From Acidimicrobiales bacterium (GTDB lineage Bacteria; Actinomycetota; Acidimicrobiia; Acidimicrobiales; SHLQ01): a DNA stretch of 6,326 nt. Location: positions 1 through 6,326 of the forward strand of contig JABDJW010000372.1 of the NCBI GenBank assembly GCA_013002375.1. The letters run 5' to 3'. The stretch's first letter is position 1; each line of letters begins with the position of its first letter. The notes beneath the pieces were generated by a model. It had not been told where the DNA came from. It saw only the letters and a program-made list of their open reading frames with translations, and searched no databases. Below, in pieces: positions 1 through 6,181 of the stretch. The position numbers and the translations under genes were made by a program.

Positions 1-293
1 TCATGATGCTCGAGGTGTTGGAACACCTCGAGGATCCACCGGGTGCCTTGGCGCTGCTGCAGTCGCTCACCACCGATGCCGTGCTCGTCAGCGTGCCCTG
101 GGAGCCCTTCTTTCGGGGCCTGAACCTCCTCCGCCTCAAGAATGTCAAACGCTGGGGCAGCGATCCCGAACACGTCCAGCACTGGACCAAGCGCCAGTTC
201 GAGGCGCTCGTGTCCGAGACCTTCGACATCGTCGATCGCGGTCGGGCGTTCCCCTGGACGCTTCTGCTCCTCCGGCCGAAGGCCACTCCTTAG
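1..293 (+). CDS. Class I SAM-dependent methyltransferase, C-terminal part (5' end outside window)
   Basis: This is the last 96 codons of a gene that starts upstream of the window; the reading frame is open to the left edge, so the Met-Met at positions 3-8 is probably internal. The visible part begins at the conserved segment EVLEHLEDP, which in class I methyltransferases (Methyltransf_11/12/23 type) follows the acidic motif II strand. The rest reads as the late beta strand (VLVSVPWEPFF) and a C-terminal part with PEHVQHW and F-x-x-L, a pattern common in small methyltransferases near glycan or lipid gene clusters. The SAM-binding G-x-G-x-G motif is not in the window, so activity cannot be judged and the substrate is unknown. 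It converges on the GT2 gene: its TAG stop (291-293) overlaps the opposite TAA stop. The family call is fairly firm; a role in envelope glycan or lipid modification is inferred from the neighbour. Confidence 0.82.
   Translation, partial: MMLEVLEHLEDPPGALALLQSLTTDAVLVSVPWEPFFRGLNLLRLKNVKRWGSDPEHVQHWTKRQFEALVSETFDIVDRGRAFPWTLLLLRPKATP
9..32. repeat. Perfect 11-bp inverted repeat with 2-base spacer
   Basis: The arm CTCGAGGTGTT (9-19) is followed by GG and then its exact reverse complement AACACCTCGAG (22-32). It lies inside the methyltransferase coding region, over the codons for L-E-V-L-E-H-L-E. The repeated Leu-Glu codon pairs explain part of the symmetry, so it may be a coding coincidence. 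A transcript could fold into a hairpin here, but the two-base spacer forces a couple of arm bases into the loop. No T-tract follows, so it is not a typical terminator. Confidence 0.6.
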
Positions 294-1279
294 CGGTCGC
301 GGAAACCGCCTTCGTCGGTCGAACGACGCATTCGCCGTCGCCGGTTGTCGAGCAACACGATCAATTCGGCCAAGAGGCCGACCGAGACCAGCTGAACGCC
401 GACCACCGTCAGCGTGATGCCGGCCAGCAGCGCCGGTCGATTCCCGACCTCGTTGCCGGCGATGCGTTCGATCAGCATCCAGGCCAGAAGGACCCCGCCG
501 ATCAAGCCGACACTGAGCCCGGCCCCACCGATCAGATGGAACGGCCGACGCGAGTAGGTGGTGATGAACTTGACCGTGAAGAGGTCGAGCATGCCTCGCC
601 AGAAACGATTGCGACCGAACTTGGAGCTGCCGTGGGCCCGCGGCCGGTGGTTGACGTCGACCTCGGCGACCTTGAAGCCCTCCCAGGAAGCCAGCACCGG
701 GATGTAGCGATGCAGTTCGCCATAGAGATTCAGGCTCGCAGCGACCTCACCGGTCATCAGCTTGTACCCGCTGTTGAAATCTCGGCCCTCGACGCCCGTC
801 ATGCGAGCCGTGGCCGCGTTGTAGAGCTTCGACGTGTTGCGCTTGACGAAACGGTCGTTCCGGATCTCGCGGCGGCCAGTGACGAGGTCGGCGCCGGCAT
901 CGAGGGCACCCAGGAGCGCGTAGAGCTCACCGGGGTCGTCCTGTCCGTCGGCGTCCATCAACAGAACCAGGTCGGCGTCGAGGCCGTCGAGGGCAGTGCG
1001 CAGCGCCTGGCTCTTGCCGCCGTTCTGCCGAAGCCGGAGGTGGCTCACCGACGGCGATTCCGCAGTGAGCCGGGCCATCACCTGCACCGTTTCGTCGGTG
1101 CTGCCGTCGTCGGCGATCATGATGCGCCAGTGCGCGAACCGGCCGGCCAGAACCGTCGCCAGCTCCTCGATCACTTCATCGAGGTTCTCGGCTTCGTTGT
1201 AGGCGGGCAACACCGCGCAGATCGATCGCTCGTCGAGCGAGCCAGACGCATGTTCGGCGGAGGAAGTCACGGGACCCAT
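290..1279 (-). CDS. Family 2 glycosyltransferase, polyprenyl-phosphate sugar synthase type (DPM1/GtrB/ArnC-like)
   Basis: A 329-residue protein predicted to transfer a sugar from a nucleotide donor to a polyprenyl phosphate on the cytoplasmic membrane face. The GT-A fold is clear: AYNEAENL (residues 26-33), the nucleotide-binding DDGSTDE (57-63), and the metal-binding DxD within MDADGQDDP (108-116, Asp109/Asp111). HRYIPVLA (190-197) and HRPRAHGSSKFG (211-222) are typical of this subfamily. Two C-terminal membrane helices follow (about 249-270 and 282-308), with an Arg-rich end (RRRRMRR) on the likely cytoplasmic side. The Met at 1279 is preferred. A longer in-frame start at 1339 would add 20 residues (MAQRRPSRLAF...) that are unlike the family, and the DNA there has an A5 run suggesting intergenic sequence. 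Neither start has a good Shine-Dalgarno. The gene diverges from the GT-C-like gene and overlaps the methyltransferase stop. The sugar is unknown. Confidence 0.9.
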   Translation of the reverse strand: MGPVTSSAEHASGSLDERSICAVLPAYNEAENLDEVIEELATVLAGRFAHWRIMIADDGSTDETVQVMARLTAESPSVSHLRLRQNGGKSQALRTALDGLDADLVLLMDADGQDDPGELYALLGALDAGADLVTGRREIRNDRFVKRNTSKLYNAATARMTGVEGRDFNSGYKLMTGEVAASLNLYGELHRYIPVLASWEGFKVAEVDVNHRPRAHGSSKFGRNRFWRGMLDLFTVKFITTYSRRPFHLIGGAGLSVGLIGGVLLAWMLIERIAGNEVGNRPALLAGITLTVVGVQLVSVGLLAELIVLLDNRRRRMRRSTDEGGFRDR

Positions 1280-1383
1280 GCAGCCAGAGAACCGCTCGGG
1301 GCCGCAAAAAGCCAGCCGAGAAGGTCGACGCTGCGCCATCGGGCGATTCGGCTCGCCGTCCGGCTCGGTGTGATACTGGCGCA
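1280..1383. promoter_or_regulatory. Divergent intergenic region between the GT2 and GT-C-like genes
   Basis: About 104 bases separate the preferred GT2 start from the GTG start of the GT-C-like gene; the gap would be 44 bases if GT2 started at 1339. It should hold both promoters. The plus-strand promoter candidate is described separately. For the minus strand, TATCAC (complement of 1370-1375) overlaps that element and could serve as a weak -10, but there is no convincing -35. An A5 tract lies in gccgcaaaaagcc, near 1315. I see no clear operator palindrome. Confidence 0.45.
1369..1377 (+). promoter_or_regulatory. Putative extended -10 element for a leaderless transcript
   Basis: TGT-GATACT carries the TGn extension (1369-1370) and a hexamer matching TATAAT at four of six positions (1372-1377). 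It ends six bases before the GTG start at 1384, so transcription starting about seven bases downstream would begin at or next to the start codon. This is the geometry of leaderless genes, which are common in actinobacteria. No Shine-Dalgarno precedes the GTG, which agrees. The -35 region is poor, with TTCGGC near 1347 at a long 19-base spacing. Confidence 0.4.
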
Positions 1384-3021
1384 GTGTCCGGCATTGCTCG
1401 CGCCCGAGATTGGCTCGCGACGCGCGTCACGGCGACGGGTTTCGCCGTGGTGGCCATCACCCTCATCCCCATCGTGCGGATGGTGCGCCACGTCGTCGGT
1501 GGCACCCACCTGCAATACTCCGACTACTGGTTCATGATCGACGAGCTGCTGGCTCGCGGCGGTGGCATCGAGTTCGAGCAACTCTTCACCTTCCGCAACG
1601 AACACCCGGTGTTCTTCGCGAAAGCGCTGTACCTCATCAATATCGGTCTCTCGAATGGCTCGAACATCGTCCAGGGCCTCATCGTGGTGGTCGTCGTCAT
1701 CGCGATCACGTACCTGCTCATTCACCTGAGTCGGGCAACCGGCAGTACGGACACCCTCACCACCCTGGTGATGGCCGGCGCCGCCGCGTCGTTCCTGTTC
1801 GCTCCTCAATCGGTCTGGACCTTCTACAAGGGCATGAGCGGGTCGGCGTGGTGGACCGCCAACCTGTTCGCCGTCATCGCCCTGGTGTTCGTCCATCGTG
1901 ACCGCCGCTGGGCGGCCGCCGGCGCCGCGGTTCTCGCCTCGATCAGCTACGGCACCGGCATCGTGATCTGGCCCGCCATCGCGGTGGCCACGATGATCCG
2001 CAGCCGCCGCTGGTATCCCCCACCCGAGGCCCTGGTCGGCTTCGCCGCCACCGCGGTCTGGTATCAGGTTGCGGGCGAAGGCAACTCCGACTTCTCGTTT
2101 GACGAGCTGTGGCTCCAGATGCGAGTTCTCGCCACGCTGATCGGAGCCCTCCTGCCCGGCCCCGACCGGCTGATGGAATACAGCGGCTTCGCCGTGTTCG
2201 GTACCGGGCTCGCCCTGGCCGCGTATCTGGCCTGGCGGGACAAGGCCGCCGCGGTCTGGGTCGCCCTCTTCCTGTTCGCGGTCGGAAACCTGGCCTTGAT
2301 CACCAATGGGCGCTGGGTCTTCCTCGCCTACATCATCGGGGTCCAGGGCCGCTACGGCACGCTCGCCGCCCTGGTGTGGTTCGGCTGGGCCATGATGCTG
2401 ATCCATGCCGCCCGCGACCTCATGGCTCGCACCGACCCCGGCGACCCGTTGGTTCGGCTCGCCCCGTTGCATCTGCTGCCGATCGTCGCCATCGCGATCG
2501 CCGTCGGGTTCGGCGGAGGGGAGGAACTCGACGAAATGCGCGAGGCCGAGGCGGCCCAGTCCCGCCTGGAGATCGCACTTCGGTTCGGATTCAGCGAGGG
2601 CCGGCAAAGCGCCTTCGGGGAGACGTTCCCCGATCTGGGACCGCGGCTCGACTCGATTGGCCACTATCCCTTCACCGATACCAGATCCTTCGACTGTGGG
2701 TTGGCCGGCTCGACCCTGGTCCCCGATTCCGACATGGAGTCGATCGGCGTCGCCGTCGGCCCCGTGCCGAGCACCAGGGCGCCGAACCAGATCGACTTCG
2801 ATGTCACGGTGGAACAAGACGTCGAGCTGGACTGCGTGGTCGTGGTCGACGCCGCGCTGGAGGTCGTCGGCGCCGGCGTTCAAGATCTGATCGGCGACGC
2901 CGACGATCCCGAGACCAGCTACGAAGTGCTGGCCCGGGACACCGCGGGCCCCTACCGAATCATCGGCATCGACCAGTCCGGCGCCCAGTACGAGTTCGTG
3001 GTGACCGCCACCGGCAACTGA
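1384..3021 (+). CDS. Polytopic membrane protein, GT-C glycosyltransferase-like, with extracytoplasmic C-terminal domain
   Basis: A 545-residue integral membrane protein with about ten hydrophobic segments (first about 17-37, then about 95-116, 124-145, 155-170, further segments to about 345, last about 360-377) and a 168-residue hydrophilic tail. The first large loop holds SDYW (46-49) and FRNEHPVFF (70-78). Acidic residues in the first outer loop followed by an N-E-H segment are seen in GT-C-type transferases and related uncharacterised actinobacterial proteins; Asp47 would be the catalytic candidate. SYGTGIVIWP also resembles a conserved membrane segment in such proteins. Family membership is inferred from architecture, not a firm match. 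The tail looks beta-rich and contains the protein's only two cysteines (438 and 484). The GTG start is chosen because the likely promoter abuts it. The neighbouring divergent GT2 could supply a lipid-linked sugar. It could instead be a flippase-like or other envelope protein. Confidence 0.72.
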   Translation: MSGIARARDWLATRVTATGFAVVAITLIPIVRMVRHVVGGTHLQYSDYWFMIDELLARGGGIEFEQLFTFRNEHPVFFAKALYLINIGLSNGSNIVQGLIVVVVVIAITYLLIHLSRATGSTDTLTTLVMAGAAASFLFAPQSVWTFYKGMSGSAWWTANLFAVIALVFVHRDRRWAAAGAAVLASISYGTGIVIWPAIAVATMIRSRRWYPPPEALVGFAATAVWYQVAGEGNSDFSFDELWLQMRVLATLIGALLPGPDRLMEYSGFAVFGTGLALAAYLAWRDKAAAVWVALFLFAVGNLALITNGRWVFLAYIIGVQGRYGTLAALVWFGWAMMLIHAARDLMARTDPGDPLVRLAPLHLLPIVAIAIAVGFGGGEELDEMREAEAAQSRLEIALRFGFSEGRQSAFGETFPDLGPRLDSIGHYPFTDTRSFDCGLAGSTLVPDSDMESIGVAVGPVPSTRAPNQIDFDVTVEQDVELDCVVVVDAALEVVGAGVQDLIGDADDPETSYEVLARDTAGPYRIIGIDQSGAQYEFVVTATGN

Positions 3022-3042
3022 ACTACGGCCAGAAGACGTAGT
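3022..3042. other. Small inverted repeat at a convergent gene junction
   Basis: ACTACG (3022-3027) and CGTAGT (3037-3042) are exact reverse complements around a 9-base loop. The repeat starts one base after the GT-C-like stop and covers the last codons and stop of the opposing monooxygenase gene. It could form a short hairpin near the ends of both transcripts. It is only six base pairs and has no T-tract, so a terminator role is weakly supported. Confidence 0.25.
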
Positions 3043-4975
3043 CGTCCCGGTCGACCTGGTGGGTCATACGCCAGTAGGTGGGAATCGGCCATGGCGACAG
3101 GGTGTAGACCGCGCCGTTGGCGTTCTTGTAGTGCGAGTCGGTGACGGACCAGTGGGCCCACACCATCTGCGAGATCTCGCTCTGATGGCGCTCGTTGTAG
3201 GCATCGTGGGCCGCCTGGGTCGGCTCGAGCGCCCGGTGCCCACCGCGAAGCAGCTGCTCGATCGCACCCATGATGTAGCGGATCTGGCATTCGCTGTGGA
3301 AGATCAGGCTGCCACCGTGGGCCAAATTCGTGCCGGGGCCGTACATGCAGAACAGATTCGGGAAATTGGGAATGCTGATGCCCAGGTGGGCGGTCGGTTC
3401 TTCGCCCCACTGCTCGTTCAACACCACACCGTCGCGCCCGGTGATCGTCATCGGCCACAGGAAGTCGTTGTGCCGAAAGCCGGTGGCGTAGCAGATGATG
3501 TCCACGTCGTAGCGCTGGCCATCGGTCGTCACCACGCCGCTTTCGGTGATGCGTTCGATGCCGGTGCGCACCAGGTCGACGTTGTCGCGCTTGAGCGCCT
3601 CCAGCCAGGAGCCGTTGTCCTGCAGCGTGCGCTTGCCGGTGGCCGGATAGTTCGGCGTGACCTTCTCCAGCAGTTCGGGATCGTCACCGACCTGCCCGGC
3701 GATCATGCTCATGAAGAAGTTGCGGGTCGACAGATTTTGTTCGCTGATGGCCAGGCCGTCGCTGTCGTCGAAGTCGGGATCGACCCGCGACCGTTCCATG
3801 TCGATGCCGGCGCCGGGCCAGAACGTCAGGAACCGGAACCACCGGTTGTAGAACGGCAGGTGCCGCATGGCCCACTTGTCGCCGTCGGGAACGGTGCGGT
3901 GGTAATTCGGGTTGGGGAACATCCACTGGGCGGTGCGCTGGAAGATCGTCAGCCGTTCGACGTCAGGAGCGATCGTGGGCGCGATCTGGAACCCGGACGC
4001 ACCGGCCCCGATCATGGCGACTCGTTTGCCGGCGTAGTCGACATCGTGATCCCAGCGGGCGGAGTGGAACGAGGGCCCTTCGAAATCGTCCATGCCGGGG
4101 ATGTCGGGATAGTGCGGATAGTTCAGCGCGCCGACCGCGCTGATCACGAACCGGGCGTCGAGCGTCGATTCGGTGCCGTCGCGGTCCCGCGTCACGACAG
4201 ACCATCGGGCCTCGTCTTCGTCGTAGGTCGCGGCGATGACCTCGGTGTTGAAGCGGGTGTGCTCGGCCACCCCGTACTGCTCCAGCACCCGCTCGAAGTA
4301 GGCCTGGAGTTCGGGTTGTTGGCTGAAGTACTCGGTCCAGTGATCGGAGGGTTCGAACGAGTAACAGTAGAAGTGGCTGCCGACGTCGACCCGAGCGCCG
4401 GGATAGCGGTTGTCGTACCACGTCCCGCCCGGCCCCCCGCTCTTCTCGATGATCGTGAAGGGCAAACCGGCTTCCTTCAGTCGGATTCCGGCCAGCAGAC
4501 CCGACTCGCCACAACCGATGACCACGACCGGGAAGTCGGCCTTCACGTCGTCGGCGATCTCGTCGGCCCAGGTGATCGCGCCGGCATCGCGACCGTCGAG
4601 CCCGAGCTCCTCGAGGAAGAGCGGCACGTATTCGTCGGCCACCGGCTCACAGGCCAGATACGACATCATCTCCTGCAGGAGGGCGGGAGATGGATCGGGC
4701 GGAAGTTCGCACCCGCCATCACGGAACGCCGCGATGACCGGCAGCGCGGCCGCCCGCGCCCTGGCCTTCAGTTCCTCGTCCATGAACCCCTGGTACTCGT
4801 TCAGAAACAGCCCGGCCGGCTGAAATTCGCCCCGGATCCATGATGGATCGCCGGTGATGTGGACCATCGAGCACATCAACGTGGGAATGCTGACGTCCTC
4901 CAGCGCCGCGGCAATCGTCGCGTCGTCGTCGGTGAACGGGATTCCCGCGTGAGGATTGCGTACTTCCAGAGGCAT
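3023..4975 (-). CDS. Type I Baeyer-Villiger monooxygenase, 4-hydroxyacetophenone monooxygenase-like
   Basis: A 650-residue FAD- and NADPH-dependent enzyme predicted to insert oxygen next to a ketone carbonyl, giving an ester or lactone. Two dinucleotide-binding sites are present: GCGESG (154-159, FAD) and GAGASG (323-328, NADPH). Between them lie GGTWYDNRYPG (183-193) and the Baeyer-Villiger fingerprint FxGxxxHxxxW[P/D], here Phe298, Gly300, His304, Trp308, Asp309. The Lys448-Arg449 pair aligns by position with the family's active-site Arg that stabilises the flavin peroxide. CYATGF (495-500) is the usual late FAD-domain motif. The roughly 150-residue N-terminal extension before the FAD site and the total length match HAPMO rather than shorter cyclohexanone-type enzymes. 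The start at 4975 has AAGGTGAGG just upstream. The frame stays open to 5419, but that part is antisense to the EAL gene. An in-frame GTG at 5053 is a less likely start. The substrate is unknown. Confidence 0.93.
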   Translation of the reverse strand: MPLEVRNPHAGIPFTDDDATIAAALEDVSIPTLMCSMVHITGDPSWIRGEFQPAGLFLNEYQGFMDEELKARARAAALPVIAAFRDGGCELPPDPSPALLQEMMSYLACEPVADEYVPLFLEELGLDGRDAGAITWADEIADDVKADFPVVVIGCGESGLLAGIRLKEAGLPFTIIEKSGGPGGTWYDNRYPGARVDVGSHFYCYSFEPSDHWTEYFSQQPELQAYFERVLEQYGVAEHTRFNTEVIAATYDEDEARWSVVTRDRDGTESTLDARFVISAVGALNYPHYPDIPGMDDFEGPSFHSARWDHDVDYAGKRVAMIGAGASGFQIAPTIAPDVERLTIFQRTAQWMFPNPNYHRTVPDGDKWAMRHLPFYNRWFRFLTFWPGAGIDMERSRVDPDFDDSDGLAISEQNLSTRNFFMSMIAGQVGDDPELLEKVTPNYPATGKRTLQDNGSWLEALKRDNVDLVRTGIERITESGVVTTDGQRYDVDIICYATGFRHNDFLWPMTITGRDGVVLNEQWGEEPTAHLGISIPNFPNLFCMYGPGTNLAHGGSLIFHSECQIRYIMGAIEQLLRGGHRALEPTQAAHDAYNERHQSEISQMVWAHWSVTDSHYKNANGAVYTLSPWPIPTYWRMTHQVDRDDYVFWP

Positions 4976-4978
4976 GGG

Positions 4979-4987
4979 CCTCACCTT
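4979..4987 (-). promoter_or_regulatory. Ribosome-binding site of the monooxygenase
   Basis: On the minus strand AAGGTGAGG ends three bases before the ATG at 4975-4973. The GGTG core sits at normal Shine-Dalgarno distance. It is the clearest ribosome-binding site in the window and decides the start of the Baeyer-Villiger gene in favour of 4975 over the longer open frame. Confidence 0.6.
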
Positions 4988-5114
4988 GCCCGCGATCCTG
5001 CGTCGCGCACCAGTCGGAACCCGCCGGCTTTCGTTGCCCCGACGAGGCGGCACAGATGAATGCTTCACCTCAGCCCGATATCGACCGATGGAAACGTCGT
5101 AGGACGACAGTTGG

Positions 5115-5120
5115 GATTGT
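5115..5120 (+). promoter_or_regulatory. Possible -10 element for the EAL gene
   Basis: GATTGT lies exactly six bases before the ATG at 5127, the same spacing as GATACT before the GTG at 1384. The match to TATAAT is weak (three of six) and no -35 is visible. It is reported mainly because of the shared geometry and because the EAL gene lacks a strong Shine-Dalgarno; only GGGA at 5113-5116 is present. Confidence 0.25.
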
Positions 5121-5126
5121 TCGCGA

Positions 5127-6137
5127 ATGGACACCGCCATAGAGAGCACGATCACGGTCGTACGCACCGCGTCGGCCATCGCCATCGTGCCCTTGCTCCT
5201 GTGGACGCTGGCCCTCCGCCGGAAGGTCGCGGCCCTCGAGCCATCCGACGCCGATGCCTCGCACGAGGATGGGTCCGATCCACTCGACCCGGACGTGAGC
5301 GCAGCCGACTCAGCCGACGCCGACCACGTCGCCGAACAACGGTCGATCGATTCGGCCGAACGTGCCGCCGAACTCCACGCCATGGTGGGCGCGGCACTGG
5401 CCGACGACCGCATGTTCATGCAGTTTCAGCCGATGATCGATCTCAACACCGATGGCATCGTCGGTGTCGAGGGTTTCGCCCGCTGCCTCGACGATGAGCA
5501 GACCGTCCGAAACCCGGGCGAGTTCCTCGCCGCGATCGAACAGACACCGCTGGTCGCCGACCTCGACTACAAGGCGTTCGAGCTGGTGTGTGCCGCCGGC
5601 GCCGAACTCAAGCGGCGCGGCCTCGACCTCCCGGTCGCCTGCAACTTCGCGGCCCGCACCCTGCGCCAGGCCGACTTCGTCGCCCACCTGGAACAGACTG
5701 CGGCGGCCGCCGGCATGCCGACGTCCAAGATCCAGATCGAGGTCACCGAGGCGATTGTGTTCGACGAACACTCGCGAAACGTCGAGGTGCTGCACCGCCT
5801 GGCCCGCGCCGGGTTCAGCATCGTGCTCGACGATTTCGGCTCCGGGGTGAGCGCCCTGACCCACCTGCGCGATCTACCGATCGACGTCGTGAAGATCGAC
5901 CGCTCGCTCACCGAGCGGATCATCAACCCGGGGCCCGAGCGAGCCACCGCCAGCGCCATCGTGCACTTCGCCATCGAACTCGGCATCACCGTGGTCGTCG
6001 AGGGCATCGAGACGGCCGAACAACGAACGGCCGCCACCGAGATCGGGGCCCATCATGCCCAGGGGTGGCACTACGCCTTTGCCGCCTCGCTCGACGACCT
6101 GCTCGAAGCGGTCGCCGGCGAACCCAGCCTGAGCTGA
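5127..6137 (+). CDS. Membrane-anchored EAL-domain protein (putative cyclic-di-GMP phosphodiesterase)
   Basis: A 336-residue protein predicted to hydrolyse, or at least bind, cyclic-di-GMP. One N-terminal membrane helix (about 11-30) is followed by RRK, placing the remainder in the cytoplasm. An acidic Asp/Ala/Ser-rich linker (about 38-75) leads to a single EAL domain (about 85-330). The signature is E115-G-F rather than E-A-L, but the metal and catalytic positions are kept: Glu115, Asn173 (NFAARTL), Glu205 (EVTEAIV), Asp235-Asp236 (DDFGSG), Lys256 (VKIDRSL), Glu292 (VEGIETAEQ) and Gln312 (QGWHYAF). DDFGTGYSSL is altered to DDFGSGVSAL. No GGDEF, PAS or sensor domain is present. The start is effectively fixed, because an in-frame TAG at 5100-5102 precedes the ATG and no other start lies between. 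It is divergent from the monooxygenase and convergent with the dioxygenase. Whether it is active or only a c-di-GMP receptor is open. Confidence 0.9.
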   Translation: MDTAIESTITVVRTASAIAIVPLLLWTLALRRKVAALEPSDADASHEDGSDPLDPDVSAADSADADHVAEQRSIDSAERAAELHAMVGAALADDRMFMQFQPMIDLNTDGIVGVEGFARCLDDEQTVRNPGEFLAAIEQTPLVADLDYKAFELVCAAGAELKRRGLDLPVACNFAARTLRQADFVAHLEQTAAAAGMPTSKIQIEVTEAIVFDEHSRNVEVLHRLARAGFSIVLDDFGSGVSALTHLRDLPIDVVKIDRSLTERIINPGPERATASAIVHFAIELGITVVVEGIETAEQRTAATEIGAHHAQGWHYAFAASLDDLLEAVAGEPSLS

Positions 6138-6159
6138 CCCGATTGAACCGAACTGCACA

Positions 6160-6181
6160 ACCCGGCCCTGAACCGGCGGGT
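6160..6181. terminator. Possible weak hairpin between convergent EAL and dioxygenase genes
   Basis: ACCCG (6160-6164), a bulged G (6165) and CC (6166-6167) can pair with GG (6175-6176) and CGGGT (6177-6181) around a seven-base loop. This gives a GC-rich seven-pair stem in the 43-base gap after the EAL stop. It could end transcripts from either side. There is no T-tract on either strand and the stem has a bulge, so the assignment is tentative. Confidence 0.3.

Larger units (their letters stand above)
4976..5126. promoter_or_regulatory. Divergent intergenic region between the monooxygenase and EAL genes
   Basis: These 151 bases separate two divergent starts and should contain both promoters. 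Visible elements are the monooxygenase ribosome-binding site, a second Shine-Dalgarno-like GAGGTGA on the minus strand (complement of 5065-5071) ahead of an in-frame GTG at 5053, an 8-base palindrome CGATATCG (5076-5083), and a short inverted repeat GTCGT-AGG-ACGAC (5096-5108). The last two could be operator half-sites but are too short to be sure. I see no convincing sigma70-type promoter for the monooxygenase. Confidence 0.45.

Noticed and set aside
1280..1339. Longer GT2 start at 1339
   Set aside because: It adds 20 residues unlike the family, lacks a ribosome-binding site, and crosses an A5 tract that looks intergenic. It cannot be fully excluded.
536..1537. 333-codon plus-strand open frame opposite the GT2 gene
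   Set aside because: It is antisense to a gene with complete GT2 motifs, and its translation has the Val/Glu/Arg/Gly-rich look of a GC-rich shadow frame with no recognisable domain. It also runs into the start of the GT-C-like gene.
1267..2883. 538-codon minus-strand open frame opposite the GT-C-like gene
   Set aside because: The translation is low-complexity (Gly, Asp, Arg, His, Gln), with no membrane segments or motifs, and it overlaps the GT2 start. The opposite strand gives a coherent membrane protein.
2109..3041. 310-codon plus-strand open frame overlapping the GT-C-like gene in another frame
   Set aside because: Its translation is strongly Arg/Pro-rich, typical of an out-of-frame reading of GC-rich coding DNA.
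3059..4843. 594-codon plus-strand open frame opposite the monooxygenase
   Set aside because: Its length comes from high GC at codon positions complementary to a real gene. The translation shows no family motif, while the minus strand has all Baeyer-Villiger signatures.
4976..5419. N-terminal extension of the monooxygenase frame to 798 residues
   Set aside because: The extra 148 residues are Ser/Ala/Arg-rich, partly antisense to the EAL gene, and unlike the family. A good ribosome-binding site precedes the start at 4975.
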